DNA of 64,000 nt from an uncultured Prevotella sp. (GTDB taxonomy: Bacteria; Bacteroidota; Bacteroidia; Bacteroidales; Bacteroidaceae), in the NCBI GenBank assembly GCA_944320235.1, contig CALUGQ010000001.1, positions 1 through 64,000 of the forward strand. The letters are read 5' to 3'. How positions within the stretch are numbered: position 1 is the stretch's first letter; each line of letters opens with the position of its first letter. Shown here one piece after another: positions 1 through 8,028 of the stretch. The position numbers and the translations under genes are program-made. The notes beneath the pieces are model-generated. The model was not told where the DNA came from. It did no database searches and saw nothing but the letters and a program-made list of their open reading frames with translations.

Positions 1-2
1 AA

Positions 3-75
3 CGGGATGTAGCGCAGTTGGTAGCGCACTACGTTCGGGACGTAGGGGTCGGGCGTTCGAGTCGCCTCATCCCGA
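3..75 (+). tRNA. tRNA-Pro (anticodon CGG)
   Basis: A full cloverleaf can be drawn. The 7-bp acceptor stem pairs CGGGATG (3-9) with CATCCCG (68-74), with discriminator A at 75. The anticodon stem CTACG/CGTAG encloses the loop TTCGGGA, giving anticodon CGG, which reads proline CCG codons. The T arm contains GTTCGAGTC. No CCA is encoded directly after the discriminator, so it would be added post-transcriptionally. A hairpin terminator follows at once. Confidence 0.95.
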
Positions 76-78
76 CCG

Positions 79-117
79 AAGGCGAGGACGAAACAACATC
101 GTTCCTCGCCTTTTTTC
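79..117 (+). terminator. Rho-independent terminator of tRNA-Pro
   Basis: AAGGCGAGGA (79-88) pairs perfectly with TCCTCGCCTT (103-112) and a T run follows. It sits four bases after the tRNA body. Confidence 0.85.
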
Positions 118-243
118 ATACCATGAAACAAGCAAACACACATCAACACCATACACATGAAACAGGAAATGCAGCATAGCGGACACCGCGGCACGCCATG
201 CCCGCAGGGCGACCGGACACAAAAGGCACTGAGGAAAGACAAC

Positions 244-278
244 ATAAAAAAAGAAGGAGCCTAAGTGGCATCCTTCTT
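244..278 (-). terminator. Rho-independent terminator of the SRP RNA/tRNA-Thr transcript
   Basis: Read on the minus strand, AAGAAGGA (278-271) pairs with TCCTTCTT (258-251), and the T tract then continues to about 244. It lies just beyond the 3' end of tRNA-Thr. The stretch 118-243 holds no gene I can support. Confidence 0.8.
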
Positions 279-284
279 CTGGCG

Positions 285-358
285 AGCCTCTTGTCGGATT
301 CGAACCAACGACCCCGAGATTACAAATCACGTGCTCTGACCAACTGAGCTAAAGAGGC
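285..358 (-). tRNA. tRNA-Thr (anticodon TGT)
   Basis: Minus-strand cloverleaf. The acceptor stem pairs GCCTCTT with AAGAGGC. The anticodon loop TTTGTAA gives TGT (threonine ACA), and the T arm contains GGTTCGAATCC. The anticodon stem has one T-T mismatch. The tRNA starts four bases after the SRP RNA and shares its promoter. Confidence 0.95.
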
Positions 359-362
359 GGGT

Positions 363-458
363 GGGCAAGCTCCTTGCATCGCGCCGCTACAACCAACTAC
401 CTTTGCTACGTTCCCGTCCTGGAGGATTCGAAGGGAGCTGGCCGTGCAAGACTTGCCC
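363..458 (-). ncRNA. ffs: Signal recognition particle RNA, small bacterial (4.5S-like) type
   Basis: On the minus strand the ends GGGCAAG (458-452) and CTTGCCC (369-363) pair. Further inside, TTGCA pairs with TGCAA, so the whole 96 nt folds into one long irregular hairpin. The apical part has CCAGGACGGGAACGTAGCAA followed by AGGTAG, which matches the Ffh-binding S-domain pattern (compare CAGGTCCGGAAGGAAGCAGC in E. coli 4.5S RNA). It partners with Ffh in co-translational membrane targeting. The length fits small SRP RNAs. A good promoter lies just upstream and tRNA-Thr four bases downstream. A covariance-model scan would settle it. Confidence 0.82.
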
Positions 459-473
459 GTCTTAAAGCGGTTG

Positions 474-504
474 CAAAGTTACGCATTTTTCGGCATCCGC
501 CAAA
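474..504 (-). promoter_or_regulatory. Bacteroidetes housekeeping promoter of SRP RNA/tRNA-Thr
   Basis: On the minus strand a -33 TTTG (504-501) is followed after 19 nt by the -7 box TAACTTTG (481-474). This is the full TTTG-N19-TAnnTTTG arrangement, about 15 nt upstream of the SRP RNA 5' end. Confidence 0.85.
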
Positions 505-566
505 GTTTTATCACAAAAAAAATCAAAAAACGCGCCCCAAGCCCACATTATATGTAATAAAATGAG

Positions 567-574
567 TACTTTTG
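567..574 (+). promoter_or_regulatory. -7 box upstream of the DUF4199 gene
   Basis: TACTTTTG matches TAnnTTTG. It overlaps an in-frame ATG at 562, which argues that the true start is the ATG at 601. I see no clear -33 TTTG. Confidence 0.6.
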
Positions 575-600
575 CAACCGACAAAGAACAAAAGCATAAT

Positions 601-1164
601 ATGACTCCCGAAGAATACACACAGCTAAAAGCCTTTGCCCGCATCGACGGAGCATACCTTGGCCTGGCGTGGATAGCCAGCTTCGCTCTATACATCGGCG
701 GGCTGTCGTCGCCGGCGCTCGGCCTCGGCAGTGCGCTACTGGCCGTGTTGTCGCCCGTTTTCGCGGCAGTGAGGCTGGCAAAGTTCCGCGACAAAGCCCG
801 CGAAGGCGTAATCTCGTTCCGCCGGGCGGCCGCATACTACATACTGATGTTCCTCTACGCCTCGCTGCTCATGGCCCTGGCGCAATACATCTACTTTGCC
901 TACATAGACGGCGGCTACATAGTGCAGGCCTACTCTGCCATAATGAGCACCCCCGAAGCCACAGCCATGCTCAAGGCTTACGGCATGAGCGGACAGCAAC
1001 TGCAGGAGAGCATAAACCTGCTGGCGCAGACGGAGCCTATCTACATCGTGCTCAACATACTCAGCATGAACGTAACCTGCGGCATAATACTGAGCCTGCC
1101 GGTGGCTGCAATCATGAAGAGGAGCGCCACAAACGGCAGCAAACAACATCCCACCAACAGCTAA
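601..1164 (+). CDS. DUF4199 family membrane protein
   Basis: A 187-residue integral membrane protein with about four hydrophobic helices: two near the N-terminus (around residues 13-35 and 40-60), one in the middle (around 80-100) and one near the C-terminus (around 150-175). Layout and length resemble the Bacteroidetes DUF4199 family, whose function is unknown. An in-frame ATG exists at 562, but the -7 box lies over it, so I use 601. The glycosyltransferase gene starts 12 nt downstream, which suggests co-transcription. The pairing with a GT2 gene hints at a role in the envelope, but that is inference. Confidence 0.75.
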   Translation: MTPEEYTQLKAFARIDGAYLGLAWIASFALYIGGLSSPALGLGSALLAVLSPVFAAVRLAKFRDKAREGVISFRRAAAYYILMFLYASLLMALAQYIYFAYIDGGYIVQAYSAIMSTPEATAMLKAYGMSGQQLQESINLLAQTEPIYIVLNILSMNVTCGIILSLPVAAIMKRSATNGSKQHPTNS

Positions 1165-1176
1165 CAACACAACAAA

Positions 1177-2154
1177 ATGGACATATCTGTCGTAGTACCC
1201 TTATTCAACGAGGAAGAATCGCTTCCCGAACTCTTCGCCTGGATTGAACGGGTGATGAAAGAAAACAACTTCACATACGAGGTGATATTCGTCAACGACG
1301 GTTCGACAGACCGTTCGTGGGAAGTGATAGAAAAGCTCAGCCGCGAGTCCGAATGCGTGCGAGGCATTAAGTTCCGCCGCAACTACGGGAAAAGCCCCGC
1401 GCTGCACTGCGGCTTCGCACAGGCCAAGGGCGACGTGGTGATCACCATGGACGCCGACCTGCAAGACTCGCCCGACGAGATACCCGAACTGTACCACATG
1501 GTGAAGGACAAAGGCTACGACCTCGTTTCGGGCTACAAGAAAAAACGCTACGACCCGCTTTCAAAGACAATACCAACGAAGCTGTTCAACGCCACGGCAC
1601 GCAAGATAAGCGGAATAAAGAATCTGCACGACTTCAACTGCGGCCTCAAGGCATACCGCAAGGACGTGGTAAAGAACATAGAAGTGTACGGCGAGATGCA
1701 CCGCTACATCCCCTACCTTGCAAAGAACGCCGGCTTCATACACATAGGCGAGAAGGTTGTAAGGCACAGGGCGCGCAAATACGGCAAGACCAAGTTCGGG
1801 CTCAACCGCTTCTTCAACGGCTACCTGGACCTCCTTACGCTGTGGTTCCTGAGCAGCTTCGGCCGCAAGCCAATGCACGTGTTCGGATTCCTCGGCACCA
1901 TCATGTTCTTGATAGGCTTCGTCTCTGCCGCCATACTCGGCATTGACAAGCTGTGCGCCCTGGCCAACGGCGTGCCGCAGAGGCTGATAACCGACTCCCC
2001 ATACTTCTTCATCGCCCTAACGATGATGATGATAGGCACGCAACTGTTCCTGACAGGATTCCTCGGCGACCTCATCAGCCGCAACTCTGAAAACCGCAAC
2101 GACTACCAGATAGAGGAGGAAATAAGGTGCGAAGACAACAGGAAAGGCAACTGA
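1177..2154 (+). CDS. Family 2 glycosyltransferase, polyprenyl-phosphate sugar transferase type
   Basis: 325 residues. The N-terminal GT-A domain begins with a VVVPLFNEEESLPEL motif, has VNDGSTDRS at about residue 41, and the metal/nucleotide site DADLQDSPDEIPEL at about 92, as in DPM1/GtrB-type enzymes that load a sugar onto a polyprenyl phosphate. Two C-terminal transmembrane helices (about 235-260 and 270-295) anchor it in the inner membrane. Sugar and lipid acceptor cannot be told from sequence. It lies between the DUF4199 and DUF6452 genes with very short gaps. Confidence 0.9.
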   Translation: MDISVVVPLFNEEESLPELFAWIERVMKENNFTYEVIFVNDGSTDRSWEVIEKLSRESECVRGIKFRRNYGKSPALHCGFAQAKGDVVITMDADLQDSPDEIPELYHMVKDKGYDLVSGYKKKRYDPLSKTIPTKLFNATARKISGIKNLHDFNCGLKAYRKDVVKNIEVYGEMHRYIPYLAKNAGFIHIGEKVVRHRARKYGKTKFGLNRFFNGYLDLLTLWFLSSFGRKPMHVFGFLGTIMFLIGFVSAAILGIDKLCALANGVPQRLITDSPYFFIALTMMMIGTQLFLTGFLGDLISRNSENRNDYQIEEEIRCEDNRKGN

Positions 2155-2159
2155 GCGGC

Positions 2160-2687
2160 ATGAGGAGCAACGGGACAAGACGAGGCAAGGGCGCCGCCAC
2201 GCGCCTGCAGGCAGCCGCCATTGGCGTGATGGCAGCCGCCATGGCGGCGTGCTCATCGGTAGACTGCCCTGTGCAGAACACCGTATACACCGTATACGGC
2301 CTTTACAAGCCAGACGGTGAGCGCGACACGCTGAGCGACACGCTCACCATCGCCACCACACGCCGCGACGGCACGGACAGCGTGCTGCTCAACCGGAGCG
2401 TCAACACCACGCAGTTTGACCTGCCGATAAGCTACACCGACGCGGAAGACACGCTCTTCTTCACCATCAGTGACACACTCATGAACACCACAATCGACAC
2501 AGTTTACGTGACAAAAGAGAACTACCCGCACTTTGAGTCGGTCGATTGCAACATATCATTCTTCCACTACATCACGGCCGTAAGGCACACAGGCCACGCC
2601 ATCGACTCCATCGCGGTAAACAAACAACACGTTGACTATGATGCCTCGACAGAACATTTCCACCTTTATCTCAAGGCTCGCCATTAG
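2160..2687 (+). CDS. DUF6452 family lipoprotein
   Basis: 175 residues. A basic N-terminus is followed by a hydrophobic stretch ending in a lipobox-like AMAAC at about residue 29, then CSSVDCPVQN. The rest is beta-rich with a Thr/Asp-rich middle. The pattern and the DUF6048 gene immediately downstream fit the Bacteroidales DUF6452/DUF6048 pair, of unknown function. The frame is open from a GTG at 2127 inside the glycosyltransferase gene, with a purine-rich stretch before it. I prefer the ATG at 2160, five bases after the previous stop, because it gives a normal signal peptide. The 3' end overlaps the next gene by about 50 nt. Confidence 0.65.
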   Translation: MRSNGTRRGKGAATRLQAAAIGVMAAAMAACSSVDCPVQNTVYTVYGLYKPDGERDTLSDTLTIATTRRDGTDSVLLNRSVNTTQFDLPISYTDAEDTLFFTISDTLMNTTIDTVYVTKENYPHFESVDCNISFFHYITAVRHTGHAIDSIAVNKQHVDYDASTEHFHLYLKARH

Positions 2688-3327
2688 CATCGCGCTGCTA
2701 TCCGCAACCCTGTCAGCGCAGGCACAAGGAAAGCTTTTCACCATCGAGAAAGACTCCGTGCCGCTGCTCAACGGCTTCGCCGTGTCGTTCGACGCCGCAG
2801 GCCCTGTCATCCTGGCCCTCAGCGACTACGGCGAATACGAGGCCGCCGTGCGGCTCAACCTCCACGACCAGTACTTCCCCATAGTAGAGATTGGCTACGG
2901 CAAGGCCGACCACGACGACGAAGTGACCGAGATACACTACAAGACCCAGGCCCCCTACTTCCGCGTGGGCTGCGACCTCAACCTGCTCAAGAACAAGCAC
3001 TCGGCCAACCGGCTGTATGCAGGGCTGCGCTACGCCTTCACGTCATACAAGGTTGACATTTCGCGCCCCACGTTCCAAGACCCCGTTTGGGGCTGGGATG
3101 CCGGCTTCAGCGTGAGCGGCGACCAGTGCAACCAGCACTGGGCCGAGGTGGTGTTCGGGCTCGACACCCGCCTGTGGGGGCCGCTGCACCTTGGGTGGAG
3201 CGTAAGATACAAGCTCCGCCTGGCCCGCAAGGACAGCAGCGTAGGCAACACGTGGTATGTGCCGGGCTACGGCAAGGCCGGCGACACACGCATCGGGGCC
3301 AACTTCAACGTCATCATTGACATATAG
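2638..3327 (+). CDS. DUF6048 family protein, probable outer-membrane beta-barrel
   Basis: 229 residues with a signal peptide of about 28 residues ending near LSAQAQG. Alternating hydrophobic/polar strands with aromatic girdles (for example YFPIVEIGYG, NRLYAGLRYAF, HLGWSVRYKLRL) suggest a small outer-membrane beta-barrel. Either ATG of the doublet at 2638/2641 could be the start. An upstream TTG at 2632 is less likely. The gene overlaps the DUF6452 gene, so the two are probably translated together. No biochemical role is known to me. Confidence 0.65.
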   Translation: MMPRQNISTFISRLAISIALLSATLSAQAQGKLFTIEKDSVPLLNGFAVSFDAAGPVILALSDYGEYEAAVRLNLHDQYFPIVEIGYGKADHDDEVTEIHYKTQAPYFRVGCDLNLLKNKHSANRLYAGLRYAFTSYKVDISRPTFQDPVWGWDAGFSVSGDQCNQHWAEVVFGLDTRLWGPLHLGWSVRYKLRLARKDSSVGNTWYVPGYGKAGDTRIGANFNVIIDI

Positions 3328-3335
3328 ACACGACA

Positions 3336-4382
3336 ATGGCCAACATACAACCCACAGCCCACGAAAGGCGCAAACGGCTCATGGCATGGCGGCTGGCCGT
3401 GCTGGCGGCCTTGGTGCTGGGCACAGCCCTCATCGTGAGAAACCAAGGCTCGGCCCCCTACCGCCACAACTCAGGCACGGTGTTCGGCACGGTCTACAAC
3501 ATCACATACCAGTGTGACTCCGACCTCCACGCCGGCATCAAGGCCGAGCTGCAGCGGGTCGACGCGTCGCTCTCGCCCTTCAACGAGCGGTCGGTAATAT
3601 CGGCCATCAACCGCGGCGAGCCGGCAACGCCCGACGAACTGTTCATCCACGTGTTCAACCTGGCCCAGGAGGTGGCCGAAAACACCGGCGGCGCGCTAGA
3701 CATCACCGTGGCTCCGCTGGTCAACGCCTGGGGATTCGGCTTTGAGGGCGGCCCCGAGCCAACGCCAGAGGCCATCGACAGCATACGCCGCTTCACCGGC
3801 TACGAGAAGGTGAGGCTCAGCGGCGGGCGCATAGTCAAGGACGACCCGCGCCTCAAGCTCGACTGCAGCGCCATCGCCAAGGGCTACGGCAGCGACGTGG
3901 TGGCGGCCTACCTGCGCAACCGGGGCGTGGAGAACTTCATGGTAGAGATCGGCGGCGAGATTGTCACCAGCGGCGTCAGCGAGCGGCGCTTGCCGTGGCG
4001 CATCGGCGTGACAAAGCCCACCGACGACTCGCTCAGCACCGGCCAGGAGATACAGACCGTCATCAACGTCACCGACAAGGCCATGGCCACCAGCGGCAAC
4101 TACCGCAACTACTACTACAAGGACGGCAAGAAGTATGCCCACACCATCGACCCGCACACGGGTTACCCCGTGCAGCACAGCATACTCTCGTCAACCGTCA
4201 TCGCCGACGACTGCGCCACGGCCGACGCCTACGCCACGGCCTTCATGGTGCTCGGGCTGCAGCGCGCCCAGGCCATACTCAAGGAGCACCCCGAGCTGAT
4301 GGCCTATTTCATATATTCCGACCACGACGGGAAGAACCGCACATGGTTCTCGCCCTCGCTCCGCGACAAAATCCAGGAATAG
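3336..4382 (+). CDS. apbE: FAD:protein FMN transferase, ApbE family
   Basis: 348 residues. ApbE attaches FMN to a threonine of target proteins such as Na+-pumping NADH dehydrogenase or Rnf subunits on the outer face of the inner membrane. Visible family marks are GTVYNITYQ near residue 50, LDCSAIAKGYGSD near 170, FMVEIGGEIVTSG near 197, and the metal-binding segment HTIDPHTGYPV near 267. An N-terminal transmembrane anchor (about 17-35) replaces the usual lipobox, since no cysteine follows it. The Crp/Fnr gene follows after 3 nt. Confidence 0.92.
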   Translation: MANIQPTAHERRKRLMAWRLAVLAALVLGTALIVRNQGSAPYRHNSGTVFGTVYNITYQCDSDLHAGIKAELQRVDASLSPFNERSVISAINRGEPATPDELFIHVFNLAQEVAENTGGALDITVAPLVNAWGFGFEGGPEPTPEAIDSIRRFTGYEKVRLSGGRIVKDDPRLKLDCSAIAKGYGSDVVAAYLRNRGVENFMVEIGGEIVTSGVSERRLPWRIGVTKPTDDSLSTGQEIQTVINVTDKAMATSGNYRNYYYKDGKKYAHTIDPHTGYPVQHSILSSTVIADDCATADAYATAFMVLGLQRAQAILKEHPELMAYFIYSDHDGKNRTWFSPSLRDKIQE

Positions 4383-4385
4383 CCC

Positions 4386-5066
4386 ATGCCCACCCTCAAA
4401 CTTTTCGACACGCTGACGGCCCTGCCCCTCTTCAAAGGCATGGGCCACGACGAACTGTCGCGGCTGGCTGGGCGCACCAAGTTCGACTTCATCAAGCTCC
4501 AGGCCGGGCGCATGGCCGTGTGCTGCGGGCAACCCACGGGCCGCCTGCTGATGCTCGCCGGAGGACGGCTGCAGGCAAAGACGTACTCTGCCGACGGAGC
4601 CTACTGCATAACCGAAGAGATCGACGCGCCTTACACCATCGAGCCAGAACGCCTCTTCGGCCTCCACCAGGCATCGGCAAGCACGTTCACGGCCCTGACC
4701 GACGCCAACCTCATAGCCATCAGCAAAGTAGAGGTGGCACGCCTCTGCGACGAGTTCATCGCCTTCAGGCTCAACCTGCTCAACCTGCTGGCCACCGAGG
4801 CGCAGCGGCGCACCGAAAGGCTATGGCTCGCCCCGCCCTCCGACCTGCGCCTCCGCATAGCCAGCTTCGTGTCAGCGCGCTGCCTTACGCCCAGAGGCCG
4901 CAAGCAGGTAAGCATACTCATGGAACGCCTAGCGGCCGAGGTGAACGACAGCCGCCTCGACGTGTCCCACGCACTCAAGTCCATGCGCGACGCGGGCCTA
5001 ATAGAGCAGGGGCGCGGGCTGATAACCATCCCCGACATCGAGCGGCTCACCGACGGGCTGAAGTAG
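4386..5066 (+). CDS. Crp/Fnr family transcriptional regulator
   Basis: 226 residues: an N-terminal cyclic-nucleotide-binding-like beta-roll (about 15-125), a dimer helix, and a C-terminal winged HTH (about 150-215) with the recognition region around DSRLDVSHALKSMRDAGLI. No cysteine cluster for an Fnr-type iron-sulfur centre is present. The ligand is unknown; many Bacteroidetes members lack the residues that bind cAMP. It is the last gene of the 601-5066 run and is followed by a strong terminator. Confidence 0.88.
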   Translation: MPTLKLFDTLTALPLFKGMGHDELSRLAGRTKFDFIKLQAGRMAVCCGQPTGRLLMLAGGRLQAKTYSADGAYCITEEIDAPYTIEPERLFGLHQASASTFTALTDANLIAISKVEVARLCDEFIAFRLNLLNLLATEAQRRTERLWLAPPSDLRLRIASFVSARCLTPRGRKQVSILMERLAAEVNDSRLDVSHALKSMRDAGLIEQGRGLITIPDIERLTDGLK

Positions 5067-5148
5067 CCCGCCACAGACAGCCTGCCGGCAATCTGCCCGG
5101 CCACGGCGGCAGCCGCCGCAAGTCCACCGCCACAAGCCATGCATACAT

Positions 5149-5173
5149 AGCCCCGCCCCATGCGGGGCTTTTT
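5149..5173 (+). terminator. Rho-independent terminator after the Crp/Fnr gene
   Basis: AGCCCCGC (5149-5156) pairs with GCGGGGCT (5162-5169) around a 5-nt loop, followed by TTTT. Confidence 0.9.
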
Positions 5174-5209
5174 CGTGCGCATCCGCCACTGCCTTGGCCT
5201 CCGGCATAA

Positions 5210-5314
5210 GCCGCTGGTGGCCAGGCACTTGCAAGAACAGGCTGTTTAGGCTTGCAAAACAGGCCATCCGGCAGGCCGAAACGGGCCGTTTCAGACTGCA
5301 AAACAGGCCGTCCG
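5210..5314. repeat. 22-bp-period palindrome array, copy A
   Basis: Four 15-bp units begin at 5234, 5256, 5278 and 5300, exactly 22 bp apart. The third, GAAACGGGCCGTTTC, is the cleanest palindrome. The 3' half of units 2 and 4 has decayed to CCATCCG and CCGTCCG. The flank is on the left (about 5210-5233). On the minus strand it reads TGCAAGTGCCTGGCCACCAG, matching the flanks of the other copies. It lies about 140 bp upstream of the -7 box of the M3 peptidase operon. Confidence 0.8.
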
Positions 5315-5456
5315 GCCAGCCGAGCCCCCACCCACCCTTTTCCGCCAGGCCTCGCCAAGGCAGCCAAAGCACAACAGGTGCCTGCGCAAACACGCCGGGA
5401 GACACGCCAACACAGTTAATCTTCGTGAATTGTTCGTAACTTACGCCATTTATATT

Positions 5457-5464
5457 TATATTTG
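5457..5464 (+). promoter_or_regulatory. -7 box of the M3 peptidase operon
   Basis: TATATTTG matches TAnnTTTG and lies 25 nt before the ATG at 5489. No exact -33 TTTG is seen at the right distance. Confidence 0.7.
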
Positions 5465-5488
5465 CATCTTCAAAGAAACCAACGACTT

Positions 5489-7582
5489 ATGGACGAGAAC
5501 AACAACGAAAATACACAACACAAGAACCCTTTCTTTGAACCATACGGCACGCCCCACGACACGGTGCCGTTCGACAGGATAACCATCGCCGACTTCGAGG
5601 AGGCCTTCATCGAGGGCATACGCCGCGACAACGAGCAGATAGAGAAAACCATCAACAACCCCGAGGCACCCACGTTCGACAACACCATCATCAACAAAGA
5701 CGACGACAGCGAGGGCTACTACGACCTGCTCTCGCGCGTGTCGACCGTGTTCTTCAACCTGCTCAGCGCCGAGACCAACGACGAGATGGACGCACTCGCA
5801 CAGAAGATTCAGCCCATGCTCACACAGCATGCCAACGACGTGCGCCTCAACCCGCGCCTCTTCGAGCGCATAAGGAAAGTATACCGCAAGCACAGGAAGC
5901 TGACGCCCGAGGAGAAACGGCTGCTCGACGACTGCCACGACAGCTTCGTGCGCAGCGGCGCCCTGCTCGACGACGAGGGCAAGGAACGCCTGCGCAAGCT
6001 CACCGAGGAAGCCAGCATGCTCTCGCTGCAGTTCTCGCAGAACCTGCTCAAGGAGAACAAGGCGTTCCAGCTGCACATCACCGACAGCAGCCAGCTCGCC
6101 GGACTGCCCGAGACCGCCGTCGAGGCGGCCGCTGCCGAGGCCGCGCAGGAAGGCAAGGAGGGCTGGGTGTTCACGCTCGACTACCCCAGCTACAGCCCGT
6201 TCATGACCTATGCCGACAACCGCGAGCTGCGCCGGCAGATGTACATGGCCAAGAACACCGAGTGCATGCACGACAACCCGGAGAACAACATCGACATCTG
6301 CAAGCGGCTCGTCAACCTGCGCCGCGAGACAGCGCAGCTGCTCGGCTACCGCACCTACGCCGACTACGTGCTCAAGCGGCGCATGGCCGGCAAGCGCAAG
6401 AACGTTTACAAACTGCTCGGCGACCTCATATACGCCTACAAGCCCACAGCCGTGGAAGAGATAAAGAAACTCACGCTCTACGCAAAGAAGCTCGAAGGCA
6501 TACGCTTCAAGCCCGAGCCGTGGGACCTGAGCTACTACTCGCACAAGCTGAAGCTGCACACCTACCACGTAGACGCAGAGATGCTACGCCCCTACCTGGA
6601 GCTGGGCAACGTCATCAAGGGCGTGTTCGGGCTGGCCACGCGCCTCTACGGCATAACATTCAAGGAGAACCCGGCCATCCCAACATACCACCCCGACGTG
6701 AAGGCATACGAGGTGTTCGACGCCGACGGGGCATACCTGGCCGTGCTCTACGCCGACTTCTTCCCGCGCAAGGGCAAGCAGGGCGGCGCATGGATGACCC
6801 AGTACCAAGGCCAGTGGATAGACCGCAAGGGCGAGAACGTAAGGCCCCACGTAAGCATAGTGATGAACCTCACCAAGCCAACGCCCGAGAAACCGGCCCT
6901 GCTCACGCTCGGCGAGGTGGAGACATTCCTCCACGAGTTCGGCCACGCGCTCCACGGCATCTTCGCCAACACACGCTTCGAGAGCCTCAGCGGCACCAAC
7001 GTGTGGTGGGACTTCGTCGAGCTGCCGTCGCAGTTCATGGAGAACTACGCCGTCGAGAAAGACTTCCTGAGCACCTTCGCCTTCCATTACAAGACAGGCG
7101 AGCCGCTGCCCGACAAGCTCATACGCGCCATAGTGAAGAGCCGCAACTTCATGGCTGCGTACTCATGCCTGCGCCAAGTGAGCTTCGGCCTGCTCGACAT
7201 GGCATACTACACAAAGCGCGAACCCTTTGCCGAAGACATCGTGGCGTTCGAGAAAAAGGCATGGGCCAAGGCCCAAGTCACGCCACAACTGCCCGACACC
7301 TGCATGACAGTGCAGTTCAGCCACATCATGGCCGGAGGCTACGCCGCCGGGTATTACAGCTACAAGTGGGCCGAGGTGCTCGACGCCGACGCCTTCAGCG
7401 TGTTCAAGAAAGAAGGCATCTTCAACCGCGAGACGGCCAACCGCTTCCGCAGGGAAGTGCTGTCGAAAGGCGGCACCGAGCACCCCATGACGCTCTACAA
7501 GCGCTTCCGCGGCGGCGAGCCCACCATAAAAGCACTCCTGAGGCGCAACGGCATAAGGCAAAAAACCAAGAAACAGGCATGA
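5489..7582 (+). CDS. M3 family zinc oligopeptidase (Dcp/oligopeptidase A type)
   Basis: 697 residues, typical of the family. The zinc site HEFGH is at residues 482-486, with a third ligand candidate at Glu511 in the WWDFVELPSQFMENY segment. The long helical N-terminal half is also typical. These enzymes cleave short peptides and usually act in the cytoplasm or periplasm. No signal peptide is visible, so a cytoplasmic role in peptide turnover is likely. The start at 5489 follows the -7 box; a TTG at 5462 in the same frame is unlikely. The stop overlaps the ATG of the deaminase gene (ATGA). Confidence 0.93.
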   Translation: MDENNNENTQHKNPFFEPYGTPHDTVPFDRITIADFEEAFIEGIRRDNEQIEKTINNPEAPTFDNTIINKDDDSEGYYDLLSRVSTVFFNLLSAETNDEMDALAQKIQPMLTQHANDVRLNPRLFERIRKVYRKHRKLTPEEKRLLDDCHDSFVRSGALLDDEGKERLRKLTEEASMLSLQFSQNLLKENKAFQLHITDSSQLAGLPETAVEAAAAEAAQEGKEGWVFTLDYPSYSPFMTYADNRELRRQMYMAKNTECMHDNPENNIDICKRLVNLRRETAQLLGYRTYADYVLKRRMAGKRKNVYKLLGDLIYAYKPTAVEEIKKLTLYAKKLEGIRFKPEPWDLSYYSHKLKLHTYHVDAEMLRPYLELGNVIKGVFGLATRLYGITFKENPAIPTYHPDVKAYEVFDADGAYLAVLYADFFPRKGKQGGAWMTQYQGQWIDRKGENVRPHVSIVMNLTKPTPEKPALLTLGEVETFLHEFGHALHGIFANTRFESLSGTNVWWDFVELPSQFMENYAVEKDFLSTFAFHYKTGEPLPDKLIRAIVKSRNFMAAYSCLRQVSFGLLDMAYYTKREPFAEDIVAFEKKAWAKAQVTPQLPDTCMTVQFSHIMAGGYAAGYYSYKWAEVLDADAFSVFKKEGIFNRETANRFRREVLSKGGTEHPMTLYKRFRGGEPTIKALLRRNGIRQKTKKQA

Positions 7583-8028
7583 CACAGCAAGAGAAACAAC
7601 GCCTGCTCGACCTGCGCTACCTGCGCATGGCGCGCATCTGGGCCGAGAACAGCTACTGCAAGAGGCGCAAGGTCGGCGCACTCGTGGTGAAGGACAAGAT
7701 GATAATAAGCGACGGCTACAACGGCACGCCAAGCGGATTCGAGAACGTCTGCGAAGACGTAAACAACATAACAAAGCCCTATGTGCTCCATGCCGAGGCC
7801 AACGCCATAACGAAACTCGCCCGCAGCTCGAACAACAGCGACGGCTCAACGCTCTACGTCACAGCCTCGCCCTGCATAGAATGCTCCAAGCTGATAATCC
7901 AGGCAGGCATCAAGCGCGTGGTCTACGCCGAGCACTACCGCCTCGAAGACGGCATAAACCTGCTCCGGCGGGCCAACATAGAAGTAACATACCTAAATCC
8001 GGACGACAATGAACAAGAACAGGTCTAA
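7579..8028 (+). CDS. dCMP deaminase family protein (ComEB-like)
   Basis: 149 residues. The zinc cytidine-deaminase fold signature is complete: HAEANAI (about residue 71) and SPCIECSK (about 96). The sequence resembles deoxycytidylate deaminases, which convert dCMP to dUMP for thymidylate synthesis. It starts within the stop codon of the M3 gene (ATGA) and its 3' end overlaps the S41 protease gene by 20 nt, so the genes appear translationally coupled. It could have another nucleotide substrate. Confidence 0.9.
   Translation: MTQQEKQRLLDLRYLRMARIWAENSYCKRRKVGALVVKDKMIISDGYNGTPSGFENVCEDVNNITKPYVLHAEANAITKLARSSNNSDGSTLYVTASPCIECSKLIIQAGIKRVVYAEHYRLEDGINLLRRANIEVTYLNPDDNEQEQV

Noticed and set aside
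67-330. Minus-strand open frame across the tRNA genes
   Set aside because: It overlaps both tRNAs and two terminators and has no protein character.
2127-2159. GTG at 2127 as the start of the DUF6452 gene, with GAGGAGG before it
   Set aside because: Bacteroidetes rarely depend on Shine-Dalgarno sequences, and this start would overlap the glycosyltransferase gene and lengthen the signal peptide. The ATG at 2160 fits better.
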